64,000 nucleotides of DNA, from the NCBI GenBank assembly GCA_963803155.1, contig CAWDMN010000011.1, positions 60,627 to 124,626 on the forward strand. Reading direction: 5' to 3'. Shown piece after piece: positions 1-9,043 of the stretch. The translations under genes and the position numbers were made by a program. Positions within the stretch are counted from its first letter, which is position 1. Each line of letters opens with the position of its first letter. Source of the DNA: CAWDMN01 sp963803155 (GTDB taxonomy: Bacteria > Acidobacteriota > Terriglobia > Versatilivoradales > Versatilivoraceae). The notes below the pieces were generated by a model. That model searched no databases. It saw only the letters and a program-made list of their open reading frames with translations, and was not told where the DNA came from.

Positions 1-107
1 TGGTATTCGTTTTTATTGATCCGAATGGCCGCCGCTCCCATGTGGGACAGGGAAAAGAGCAACAGGCTCAGCCAAGATATTTTTATGAAATTTCTTTTAA
101 GGCGCAT
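1..107 (-). CDS. Secreted protein, N-terminal part only (cut by window edge)
   Basis: The minus strand opens an ATG at 107 that stays open to the window edge (35 codons). It has a good ribosome-binding site (AGGAGA just upstream). The translation begins MRLKRNFIKISWLSLLLFSL and reads on to a small-residue AAA stretch, a typical Sec signal peptide with basic start, hydrophobic core and Ala-rich cleavage region. It lies 24 bases downstream of the glycoside-hydrolase-like gene on the same strand, so the two are probably co-transcribed. The mature protein is outside the window and no function can be given. Confidence 0.6.
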   Translation of the reverse strand, partial: MRLKRNFIKISWLSLLLFSLSHMGAAAIRINKNEY

Positions 108-131
108 ACTCTCCTCTCTATTCGGCATTCT

Positions 132-2297
132 TTATTCCAACTCAATCACGGCCAGTCCGTAGATGTTGACTTGATCGGCGCTAAAGCCGATTTTCCCACT
201 TCCTATTGGCTGAAAGCTCACCTTTTTCAGGACAGTCAGGTCTCCACAATACTGCACGGTTTTGACTTTCTTGCCAGTTGGCAAGACTGCTTCCACATTC
301 AAGTTTTTAGCCGGAGTAATAGTGCCATCCAGCGTGACATCATAATTCACCAGATGCACCAGCATCCGGCTTTGATCCCGCGAAAGCATGGAGGTCAGTT
401 CAACTAACGGAGCTTGCCCTGCCAGGCGCGTTACCTGTCCTCGCAGCAGGCTCAGCGATTGATCAACCAACTTTTCCAAAGCGGCGCGCAACACAGGATC
501 GATCCGATTTCGGGTGTAGCCCTCCGGAATGTCGGCAAAGAGGTCCGCCATGGTTGGACCGAAGGTAGTGTAATCGCCTTTGGCCTTCATGGGGATCAGG
601 AAACGATTAGCTGGAATGACAAGCGGAAGGAAATGCACCTCTCCTTTTTTTATTTTTTGGGAGAGCGCTTGTTTTGGAAAATTCCCCTTTCCCATGGAGG
701 CAGCCAGGGGAACCGGATGTTGCGGCAGGTTGAATTGGTCCTTCACACCGCATTCGCCCAGTATCAGCAGTTTTCCTCCCTGTTCCACATAACGCAACAA
801 GGCCCTTTGTTTCTCCGCGCTGAGCAGCGGCAGATAGGGGAGAATCACTAGTTCATATTTTGCCAGATTCCCCTGCAATAGATCGTCTTCCACGATCATG
901 ATATGAGAAATTCCCCTGTCGGCAAAGACTCTAGAGGTACTAAAGGCAAAACTCAATTCATCGGCCAGGTAATGATGGAGAGAGGAAACAATGGCTATAT
1001 TGCTGTGGAGCTGGCACGTCAACAGCTTTGCCTCATTCCTGCTTAGAAATTCGTAAATTTGAGTGGCGCCTGGAGGAGTCTCGCGCTTCTCGCGAAAGAT
1101 GGCATGGTTGGCGTGAGCTTCCGCAATGTTGATCTGCGCCATGGCACTCAGGCATTTTTCATTGGGATTGGGAAAAATGGGCGGTGTAATTTCCGTGGCA
1201 TAAATAAGGGTTGGCTTGCCGTGTGTGGCGGCCGCCAGGAATTTCAAGGCCGGACTGTTCGTGATCTTGACTCCTGCCTCATTTTTGCGGGGAGCACTGT
1301 CGAGAAATTCCTGGATCTCGGAATAAATAAAATCCTCGTATCCCTCCCGGCCCAGCATTTCCATATTTCCGGCGGCATCGTAAGCAATCGGCCCATAGCC
1401 AAATCCACCAAACACATTCCCTGAAACCATGAAGTTCGGATTGTACTGCCGGGCAATTCCGCGCAGGTGCTTGTGATATTCAGCCACGGTGTACCCGCGG
1501 AAATTAATCCACTCCATCCAGAATTTCTCACCACGCTTTTTCGGCAATTCCAGGGTCGCATAATCCGTCGAACCATACTTGGCTTTCCCAATTTCTTTTG
1601 GGAGATACTTCTCTAGATAGGCAATAAAATTCCTCCGGCAGTATTGGCAGTAACAAGTCTCACCAGCGATTTGTGTCCAATCGATATAGGTGCCGTCGAT
1701 GCCACTTTCCGCCGTGGCCCGAATGCGCCCTTCCATCATCCGGACATAATCAGGATTGTTGGGGCAACCCCAGGCTTCAAAGCCGCTGTCGGGCTGCTTC
1801 CCATAGGGTGCATAGCGGTAAAAAGGGAACGTTCCATCAGCGCGGACCATCATCCAGGTGGTGGGATCTTCCGCTGGCTTGGGGCCGATATAGTCAGAAT
1901 ATTCGTTCCAGTTTTTGTTGTAAAATTTCAGCAGTTCAATTTGTTCTTTTTTAGGGATATCCTGGTTCGACTCCGACCGTCCATTGATGGAACTGGACAT
2001 ATAGCGCAAAACAACATAGCCCTTCTCGTGCAGGGAGCGATTGTCAGCCTTGGCTTTTTCCATTTTCGCGTCAAAATCCTTGCGGCTCCCCTGTTCAAAG
2101 TTGGGGGCGCCCTGCCCGAATGTAATGGTCATGTGATTCTTCTGAAGAAATTCGAGGTCGGCTTTTTGCCCCAGCCGCCAGTGTCCCCAATCGGTGCTGG
2201 GTTTCCATTCTGGAACTGCCTGAGAAAGCGCCAGCTGCGTCAAGCCAAGATACAAAAACATTCCCCGCGCGATGCGAACAATTCGAATGAAATTCAT
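132..2297 (-). CDS. Putative secreted glycoside hydrolase-like protein (beta-galactosidase trimerisation-type domain)
   Basis: 721 residues from the ATG at 2297, chosen because GAGG lies just upstream and a signal peptide (MNFIRIVRIARGMFLYLGL...) follows directly; an ATG 35 codons earlier would bury that signal. The N-terminal ~400 residues resemble a TIM-barrel hydrolase, with a GIDGTYIDW stretch and a Cys cluster (CYCQYC) beside it. Residues ~440-560 look like the class-I-glutaminase-like fold of beta-galactosidase trimerisation domains (ELVILPYLPLLS, then EQGGKLLILG). The C-terminus is beta-rich (MLVHLVNYD). It probably acts on oligosaccharides outside the cytoplasm. Catalytic residues could not be assigned, so the enzyme class is an inference from fold. 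Confidence 0.55.
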   Translation of the reverse strand: MNFIRIVRIARGMFLYLGLTQLALSQAVPEWKPSTDWGHWRLGQKADLEFLQKNHMTITFGQGAPNFEQGSRKDFDAKMEKAKADNRSLHEKGYVVLRYMSSSINGRSESNQDIPKKEQIELLKFYNKNWNEYSDYIGPKPAEDPTTWMMVRADGTFPFYRYAPYGKQPDSGFEAWGCPNNPDYVRMMEGRIRATAESGIDGTYIDWTQIAGETCYCQYCRRNFIAYLEKYLPKEIGKAKYGSTDYATLELPKKRGEKFWMEWINFRGYTVAEYHKHLRGIARQYNPNFMVSGNVFGGFGYGPIAYDAAGNMEMLGREGYEDFIYSEIQEFLDSAPRKNEAGVKITNSPALKFLAAATHGKPTLIYATEITPPIFPNPNEKCLSAMAQINIAEAHANHAIFREKRETPPGATQIYEFLSRNEAKLLTCQLHSNIAIVSSLHHYLADELSFAFSTSRVFADRGISHIMIVEDDLLQGNLAKYELVILPYLPLLSAEKQRALLRYVEQGGKLLILGECGVKDQFNLPQHPVPLAASMGKGNFPKQALSQKIKKGEVHFLPLVIPANRFLIPMKAKGDYTTFGPTMADLFADIPEGYTRNRIDPVLRAALEKLVDQSLSLLRGQVTRLAGQAPLVELTSMLSRDQSRMLVHLVNYDVTLDGTITPAKNLNVEAVLPTGKKVKTVQYCGDLTVLKKVSFQPIGSGKIGFSADQVNIYGLAVIELE

Positions 2298-3335
2298 GAC
2301 TTTACCTCGTCGTGCCTGCTCAAAAAAGTTGGTAAATATGTTGATGGGAAATTGGGCGGAACGGTTGAAACTTGTTACTCCCTCGGGTTCCGAACCTCTC
2401 AATCAGCCCCGCTGCCGATGTGAGAAAATACGACTTTTCTTATTCCAAGCCGATATCATTTTTTTTCCGCAAGGCATTAACGAAAATCCCTCTCGGAAAT
2501 TTATTGGGCAGCCCTATTTTCCCCTGCGCGAGAGCTGGGGCCACCATTGTTTAATCCGATCAAATCTGGAAAATTCCTGGATCGAAAAGGTGCCTCTCTC
2601 TAATTTCTTTTGATGACAAAGGGCAAAAAGGGAAGAAACTATATTAGCTATCTAACCAAAGAATAAGTCAATAATAAAAAGCAAAAGCGTTGCAAATGAA
2701 AGCATCGCTCCCTAAAATGAAGCTTGTGCTCGTATATACGGGAGCCATGCAGCATTTTTAATTGTAGAGCTCGAACTCATTGCACAGTTCCGCGCCGCGG
2801 ATTTGCGGCATTTGGAGGCGGGATGCCCTCATTCCGCTCTGTGTCAATGTTGCTTGACAAGTGCCGTAAGGAGGGCGCGATGCCTTTACGTTCGAGGGGG
2901 ACAAGCCCATCCGGCCAGCGATGACGAAAGTTGCGGAGTTGCTGAGATGACTCAGAACTGCACGCCGTCATAGATTGCCGCATGGGAGGGATTTTCAACA
3001 GAATCAAACCTCTGACCCTTCGGCTCGGAGTTGCCAACAGAACCAGGTATAAGTTATTCCAAGGAGCGTTCAAGATGAGACTAATCCATCCACGATTGAT
3101 TTGAAGTATAAACTCATCATACAGGTTCCCGCTCGCACTTCGACAAGCTCAGTACGAGCGGAGGTTGGAATGCCGCTCATCCTGAGCCTGTCGAAGGATG
3201 AGCGAAATCAGGGGATGGACTCCCTGTGGTGGATCGAAGCAACAGACTCATCATGAAAGCTCATTGGAATTAGAGTTGATGCAAATTATTCATCCAGTTT
3301 TTGGGCGTAGCATCAACAGCGGACCAGGAGAGAAA
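2298..3335. other. Long noncoding stretch upstream of two divergent genes
   Basis: About 1 kb between divergent genes. No reading frame in it has a convincing family or ribosome-binding site. It must hold promoters for both neighbours, but none is clear enough to call. Its right part carries one palindromic repeat, listed separately. Confidence 0.5.
3130..3204. repeat. Inverted repeat of the TTCGACAAGCTCAG type
   Basis: Two arms face each other: CGCTCGCACTTCGACAAGCT (starting 3130) and a complementary arm ending at 3204 that contains GAGCCTGTCGAAGGATGAGC. From general knowledge, this palindromic repeat with core TTCGACAAGCTCAG is scattered in many environmental bacterial genomes. It lies upstream of the amidohydrolase and may form a hairpin in its leader. 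Confidence 0.7.
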
Positions 3336-4760
3336 ATGCGCAGGTTATCTATCACCACTATTATTCTTTGTTGTCTCATCTTTGCCGGATGTGGAGAACG
3401 CCAACTATCGCAACCTGATCGGACTTCCCAACAGATGCTCAGCTACATTAAGACCATAAAAAAGGTCGACACCCATGAGCATCTCCTTCCCAACAACGGT
3501 TTTTTCATCTATGCGCCCGGGGATTACGATCAGGGGAAAACCAATTTCTATCATGTGGCGTGCCGCGGTTATCTGGGTGCTGATCTCGTCTCCGCCGGAG
3601 CGCCCGCCAAATGGGATACGGAGAAGTTGAATCTGGGGAATCTGGACGAGCTGTGGGATTTATACGGCAAGTATCTTCCCTATGCTCGCACCACCAGCTA
3701 TTACCATCAGTTGCGCGAAGGATTCCGGGTACTGTATGGATTCAATGATATGTATTTCACCCCGGATAACATCAGGCAACTCTCCCGTCAGCTCTCCTCC
3801 AATTATGCCGATTTCCCTAAATGGTTCGATACTGCATTCCAGAAAGCTGGTTTTGCGCTCATGTTTCTCGACCAATGGTGGAACCAGTTCAATGTGAACA
3901 TAGACACTCAGCATTTTGCGTTGGTATTCCGAGTGGACAACATGGTGGATTACTCCATCCTCCGAAGCCGCTATGAAAAGGCTAAATCCGGAGATGCGAA
4001 CAACAACCCTTTCCTATTGGCTCGCCAGTGGAACATGCCAGTCAAGACTCTTAAAGATTATCTGGCGGTCTGTGAGCGCTGTTTCAAGATGAATGTGGAA
4101 CATCATGCCGTAGCGATTAAGATCGGACCTGCCTACACCCGGACTTTGGATATTGAAGAGGTGCCGTCGAGCGAGGCGGAATCCCTCTATCTCAAGTCGG
4201 CGGAGTCCATGACTCCTCTGGAGAAAAAATGGCTCCAGGATTTTATGTTTCATTGGGTGGTGAAGACTGCGGCGGCCAACGATTTGCCTGTGCAGATCCA
4301 CACCGGTTATCTGGCCGGCAACTACCGTTCTGAAGACAACGCCAATCCCATGAAGCTGAATTCATTTATCCTGGCGCACCCGGAAGCTAAGTTTGTGCTC
4401 TTTCATGGGGGCTTCCCGTGGTATGGCACTATTGCGGCTTTGGCCAAGAACATTCCAAACGTTTATGTGGATATGGTTTGGTTGCCACAAATTTCCCGGG
4501 AGACGGCGGTCAATGCGCTTCAACAATGGCTGGACTGTGTGCCCTATAACAAGATGTTCTGCGGTTGGGATGGCCATCACATCGAAGAGAGCGTCGGGGG
4601 GATGGCGGTCACGGAAAGCGTGGTGGCGGAGGTTTTGGCTGACCGGATCAACAAGGGCCGCCTCACCATGGATGCGGCCAAGGAAATTGCGCGCGCAATT
4701 TTTAGGGAGAATGCAATCCGGGAATTCAAACTTGAAAGCAAGCTGGGCTGGAAAATATAA
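3336..4760 (+). CDS. Lipoprotein amidohydrolase (amidohydrolase 2-like family)
   Basis: 474 residues from the ATG at 3336, with GGAG immediately upstream. The first 19 residues form a lipoprotein signal ending in the lipobox IFAGC, so the protein is probably anchored in a membrane facing the periplasm. Amidohydrolase signatures follow: a metal-binding HxH in VDTHEHLL (His47, His49), QIHTGY, LFHGG, and an Asp in CGWDGHH, in the order expected for a metal-dependent TIM barrel. The substrate is not evident; relatives include decarboxylases, lactonases and uronate isomerase-like proteins. It converges on the TonB receptor gene, with a strong hairpin between them. Confidence 0.75.
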   Translation: MRRLSITTIILCCLIFAGCGERQLSQPDRTSQQMLSYIKTIKKVDTHEHLLPNNGFFIYAPGDYDQGKTNFYHVACRGYLGADLVSAGAPAKWDTEKLNLGNLDELWDLYGKYLPYARTTSYYHQLREGFRVLYGFNDMYFTPDNIRQLSRQLSSNYADFPKWFDTAFQKAGFALMFLDQWWNQFNVNIDTQHFALVFRVDNMVDYSILRSRYEKAKSGDANNNPFLLARQWNMPVKTLKDYLAVCERCFKMNVEHHAVAIKIGPAYTRTLDIEEVPSSEAESLYLKSAESMTPLEKKWLQDFMFHWVVKTAAANDLPVQIHTGYLAGNYRSEDNANPMKLNSFILAHPEAKFVLFHGGFPWYGTIAALAKNIPNVYVDMVWLPQISRETAVNALQQWLDCVPYNKMFCGWDGHHIEESVGGMAVTESVVAEVLADRINKGRLTMDAAKEIARAIFRENAIREFKLESKLGWKI

Positions 4761-4781
4761 AATCCCCTGGATGGAATTGAA

Positions 4782-4815
4782 TGGATCACTGGCATGATCC
4801 CACGCCAGTGATCCA
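4782..4815. terminator. Hairpin between convergent genes, candidate bidirectional terminator
   Basis: A perfect 12-bp stem (TGGATCACTGGC at 4782-4793 and its complement at 4804-4815) with a 10-base loop sits between two convergent genes. There is no long T-run, so classic intrinsic termination is not certain. Confidence 0.5.
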
Positions 4816-4831
4816 GATCCTGAGAGGGGGG

Positions 4832-7800
4832 TCAAAATTGCAATTTCATCCCCAACTGAATGTTCCGCGGATTGCTAACCTGGCCATTCCACATCCCGAA
4901 GGAAGTCCCCGAGACATCCGTGTCGAAGTTTTGGAAACCGCTGCCCATGCCGGTTTCCCCGCCTGGGCTGGTGAAACTGTGCCAGTTCCAGATGTTAAAT
5001 AGTTCCGCCCGGAATTGCAGATTGATCCGTTCGCTCAGCCGGGTGTTCTTCAAAAGGGTCAAGTCGTGGTTATGATAACCAAAGCCACGCAAGTCTGAAA
5101 TCCTCGGGCCTTTTCCCCAGTAAAAGTTGAAGGATTCAGGAGATTCAAAGGCAGCCGAATTGAAGAGCGGTTTCTCGGAGTCAAAATTGCCCTTGTCCTG
5201 AGCCCAAGGATTCGCCCCCTGGAGAATCGCGGGTATGCAGGCAGCGCGAAATTCTCCCGGAACATTGCAGGTCCCAGAACGGAAGAAGATGGGCACTCCG
5301 CCAGTCAAGCGGAATATATTGCTCATTTGCCAACCGCCCAAGATTTTGTTGGCGATTCCGCCCCGGTTCAAAAACCGTTTGCCCACGCCAAAAGGCAAGT
5401 CGTAAACCATCGACACCGTCAAAGCTTGGGGAATGTCATTCAGAGCTAGTCCCTTGTTGCGATGCCTTTCATAAGGATTGATCACGCCATGGGATCCCGT
5501 CCAAGTAGTAGCGTCCATCTGCACCCCTTCTGATGTGGTGATTAACTTGGAGATCGTGTAGGAACCCAGCAAGTACATTCCTTTTGTCATCCGGTGCTCC
5601 ACTTTCAACTGGAAAGAATGATAAGTGGAATTTCCGGCATTTTCATTTTGGCCCTGCAAGCTACTGCAATATTGGGGATAGGGCAGAAGCGCCTGGGCAA
5701 CGGTGGGAATGCAGTCCTGCATTTGTTCCCGCCAGCCCGGATAGGGGATAGGAACACCATAGAGTTCGGTTTGTCCCTCTTGAAACTCCGCATACAGCTT
5801 GTTTCCCAGCGACAGGTATTTGGGATCCAAGGCATTCAGCGGCACTTCCCGCGAAGGCAGCCGGGTCCCCTTGTTGGCCACGTAAGAGGCATTGACGATC
5901 AGATTCTGGGTGAATTGCCTCTCAATCGTCAAATTCCATTGTTGCGAATAGGGCAGGCGATTGGCGTCGAGAGGCCGGTAATTGAGGGAAGAACCGTTGC
6001 GGAACGAAGAATCCAGGAAGGGTGGTTTCTGGGAGGGATCGATGGCAGGGAATCCATCCTGCAACAGAAAGGCTGGGGTGTATCCGTCCTGCGTGCTGGA
6101 GAAGGCAATGCCGGCGTTGAATCCATCCTGTGCTACTCCTCCATTCCATCCCGGGTAGATTGGAGCGGAAAAAAAGATGCCATATCCGGCCCGCACAACG
6201 GTCTTAGGGTTGATGGAATACGCAAATCCCACACGGGGGGCGAATCCTTTCTTGTAGAGGTTTTCGGGATATCGCTTGCCATAACTGGCGGCTCCCCAAT
6301 TTGTTCCCGCAAAGGCCAACCGTCCTGGGCGGTTCCCGGCTGTCGGATTGGCCCCATTCGGATCCAGGAATGAAAGGTAATCGAATTTTTCCACGGGGGG
6401 CTTGAACATGTCCCACCGAATCCCCAAATCTACGCTCAACTTGGGTGTGACCTTGTAATTGTCTCCAAAATGAAAATTGTAGGCGCTGGAACGCGGGTGT
6501 TGGGATGTGATGGTGTTCAAGCTATAGCTTGCATAAGACACCTGCCCCAAAAGGAAACTGGCCATGGAGTTGCCGCTGGTGAATTCATTCAGTCCTGTGC
6601 CAACGCGGCTGAAGTTCAACGTCCCCGATTCGTCCGCATAGTTAGTGGAGTTATTGGCGTGCTTGCGGATTTCGCCGCCCATTTTAAACGTGTGTTTGCC
6701 GCGAACCCAGGTCAAAAGGTCATTGGCAATCCAGACCGGACGTGAATCAGTTCCCACGGCATTGTTCCCGAACCCTGCATAGTCGTCAAAATTAACAACG
6801 GGAGTCTCGGTGTAATTTGGGGCCCCGGGAATTTGAGGAATGACATTGGCATAAGGCCTGGCATAAGGCCATTGTGCCGTGTGGGTGTTCAGGTAACCAA
6901 TGGCAAAATGATTCAAGAGGGTCGGGCTGAAGGTGTGGGTCCAGTTGGCCCGGTTGACGAAACTGAAATTCGTATAATACGGTTGCTCCGTGGATAATTG
7001 GGGAGGCAGGAGCGAAACCTGCGACGGTTTGGAGCCGCGATAATTGACGCTGACGTAAAAATGGTCCCGGTCCCGCCAGTACTGGTCGACACGAATATTA
7101 ATCAAGGTGGAATCGGCAAAAACAGTGTCGGGGATTGGTTCCGGCACGAGGTAATTGTTGCGGACTCCCGGCAGATTAGGATCAGGCAGAAACGAGAGCC
7201 ATTTTTGAGCCAGGGGATTTTGCAGCCTCGGGTCTGTCCGGCAGATCACATTCGCGGTCTTCCCGTCACATCCCATGAATTGATCGCGCAGATAATGCAG
7301 GTTGTCCTGGCTCGGCGGAAGATCAGGATTGTAGTTGGGGTTGAGCCGGGTGGAGGTTGGATCGTAAATTGGAATCAGGTTTCCATCACTATCCACCCAA
7401 TCGCTAAAATCCCCCTGCCGCTCTTGCATGGTGGGAATGGTAAGACGTGGTTTGTTCACTCCGCCGCGGATCTTGAATCCTTCGTAGTTGAAAAAAAAGT
7501 ACGTTTTTTTTCTGTTCGTGTCGAAAATTTTGGGGACTTTGACTGGACCACCCAAGCTGCCCCCAAAGTCGTTTTCAATGTCTTTGGGGCGTTCCTCCCG
7601 CGGAATACCGAATTGGCGGGCATTCAAAACCGTGTTTCGATGAAACTCATAAACGGACCCATGAAAATCCTTGGACCCGGATTTGGTTTCCGCCGTGATC
7701 ACCGCGGAGGTGGTGGCTCCGTATTGCGGTTCATAATTGGAAGTCAGGACGCTCACTTCACTAACCGCTTCAGGAGACCATGGATAATCCGCGAAAGCAG

Positions 7801-8434
7801 AAATCATGCCCGTGTTCCCATTCAAGCCCTGCGTAAGGGATACACCATCCAGGACCGCTTCGTCCCCGGAGGATAGCCCGCCGTTAATCCTCGTGCTGTA
7901 AGGATTCTGGCCGGCCCCGGTATTGACTCCCGGCATGAGCGTGACAAAGGCGGCGGCGGAACGGATAGCCCCTCCTACAATCAAAGGCAACTCTTGGATT
8001 ACCTCGGGAGCAATGCCCGATTGAACTGTGGGGGTATCGTAATTAAGCGGAGATACGTCGGCTTGGACTTCAATGGTTTGTTGGGTTGCTCCTACTTCCA
8101 ATTTGAGGTCCATGCGAGTGACCGCATTCATCTTCAGTTCAATCCCTTTTTGGAGGTATTCCCGGAATCCTTGGCCAACCGCCTTCAGTTCGTAAAAACC
8201 AGTTGCTAGATTTAGAAAGGCGAATTTGCCATCCGCGCCTGTGGTCTGCTTTGCGACCGCCTTGGTGTCCACGGCCGTGAGCGTGACTTCTACATTGGGA
8301 ATCGTCGCCCCGCTGGGGTCTGTCACCGTTCCGCGAATCGAAGCATTAAAGCTTTGTGCTTCCAGCTGAACTGGAATTAAAAAAGATGCCATTAACACTC
8401 CAAAAACGATCCCTTTAAGTTTTCCGATCTTCAT
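4832..8434 (-). CDS. TonB-dependent receptor, Oar-like, with carboxypeptidase-regulatory domain
   Basis: 1200 residues from the ATG at 8434, preceded by AGGAGAGAGG; an earlier ATG at 8494 would hide the signal peptide. The signal (MKIGKLKGIVFGVLMASFL...) is followed by a carboxypeptidase-regulatory/CNA-B-like domain (IRGTVTDPSGATIPNVEV to ~residue 110), a plug-like region (VIQELPLIVGGAIRSA) and a long beta-barrel rich in aromatic strands. It ends in a terminal Phe (MKLQF), as outer-membrane proteins do. It should import large substrates through the outer membrane using TonB energy. Oar-like receptors are numerous in Acidobacteriota and ligands cannot be read from sequence. Neighbouring sugar genes suggest a carbohydrate ligand, which is an inference. 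Confidence 0.88.
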   Translation of the reverse strand: MKIGKLKGIVFGVLMASFLIPVQLEAQSFNASIRGTVTDPSGATIPNVEVTLTAVDTKAVAKQTTGADGKFAFLNLATGFYELKAVGQGFREYLQKGIELKMNAVTRMDLKLEVGATQQTIEVQADVSPLNYDTPTVQSGIAPEVIQELPLIVGGAIRSAAAFVTLMPGVNTGAGQNPYSTRINGGLSSGDEAVLDGVSLTQGLNGNTGMISAFADYPWSPEAVSEVSVLTSNYEPQYGATTSAVITAETKSGSKDFHGSVYEFHRNTVLNARQFGIPREERPKDIENDFGGSLGGPVKVPKIFDTNRKKTYFFFNYEGFKIRGGVNKPRLTIPTMQERQGDFSDWVDSDGNLIPIYDPTSTRLNPNYNPDLPPSQDNLHYLRDQFMGCDGKTANVICRTDPRLQNPLAQKWLSFLPDPNLPGVRNNYLVPEPIPDTVFADSTLINIRVDQYWRDRDHFYVSVNYRGSKPSQVSLLPPQLSTEQPYYTNFSFVNRANWTHTFSPTLLNHFAIGYLNTHTAQWPYARPYANVIPQIPGAPNYTETPVVNFDDYAGFGNNAVGTDSRPVWIANDLLTWVRGKHTFKMGGEIRKHANNSTNYADESGTLNFSRVGTGLNEFTSGNSMASFLLGQVSYASYSLNTITSQHPRSSAYNFHFGDNYKVTPKLSVDLGIRWDMFKPPVEKFDYLSFLDPNGANPTAGNRPGRLAFAGTNWGAASYGKRYPENLYKKGFAPRVGFAYSINPKTVVRAGYGIFFSAPIYPGWNGGVAQDGFNAGIAFSSTQDGYTPAFLLQDGFPAIDPSQKPPFLDSSFRNGSSLNYRPLDANRLPYSQQWNLTIERQFTQNLIVNASYVANKGTRLPSREVPLNALDPKYLSLGNKLYAEFQEGQTELYGVPIPYPGWREQMQDCIPTVAQALLPYPQYCSSLQGQNENAGNSTYHSFQLKVEHRMTKGMYLLGSYTISKLITTSEGVQMDATTWTGSHGVINPYERHRNKGLALNDIPQALTVSMVYDLPFGVGKRFLNRGGIANKILGGWQMSNIFRLTGGVPIFFRSGTCNVPGEFRAACIPAILQGANPWAQDKGNFDSEKPLFNSAAFESPESFNFYWGKGPRISDLRGFGYHNHDLTLLKNTRLSERINLQFRAELFNIWNWHSFTSPGGETGMGSGFQNFDTDVSGTSFGMWNGQVSNPRNIQLGMKLQF

Positions 8435-9043
8435 TCCTCTCTCCTTTCGTCCCGACTTTGGACTTAATGTTAAAGTGGAAGAATTGGCCCTCAAGGAATA
8501 CTTGAGGAATCAGTCCCAATATGCAGGTCCGGTCAAATAACAAATGGAAAAAAGAGTCGACCGACTAAAAAATTTAGTTATAGAACTATGTTAGATAAAA
8601 AAAGATATAATAAGCAAGAATAAATTAATTCCTTCTTTTTAAAACTAAGTCAGAATCGACATCCAATAGGAATACACTAATTGCCAGCGTGTGCAGTTGC
8701 TGGATATCTGGAAATATTCCTCTTTCCATTCCTGGAGCTGGCTGAGTTTCCTCAATCCACTGCTGCTTGCATGAGGTAGAATCAACGCCGACAAAGCATC
8801 AAATTTCAGAATGCGTTTTGCTGAGTCGCTTGAACTATTGTGCACGACATGTTTTAGCTCTTTTTTTTACTTCTAATATGTTCCTTTTTTCAGCCCACCC
8901 TTGCGGGCTTCCCGCCATTTTGGTAGTCTTTCCATTCAACTGCGGGATTGTTTCATTGGGTCGCCATGGGCAGGAAACAGATCCGCCAATTGAATTTCAG
9001 TTGGAGCCAACAAGCTATTCCACAAAACAGCAAGGAGCAGCGC
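8435..9043. other. Divergent intergenic region between TonB receptor and xylB
   Basis: About 600 bases, strongly A+T-rich near 8560-8640, separating two divergent genes. It must contain both promoters. The one ordered feature is a short inverted repeat at 8489-8507. No small gene with a credible ribosome-binding site was seen. Confidence 0.5.
8489..8507. promoter_or_regulatory. Short inverted repeat upstream of TonB receptor, possible operator
   Basis: CCTCAAG at 8489-8495 and its complement CTTGAGG at 8501-8507, with a 5-base A+T spacer, lie about 55 bases upstream of the receptor start. The size and dyad symmetry fit a dimeric regulator site. No regulator is identified, and chance occurrence cannot be excluded. 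Confidence 0.25.

Noticed and set aside
6998..7876. Long plus-strand reading frame (292 residues) inside the first TonB receptor
   Set aside because: It is antisense to a clearly recognised receptor gene, has no family resemblance and no ribosome-binding site; a by-product of codon bias.
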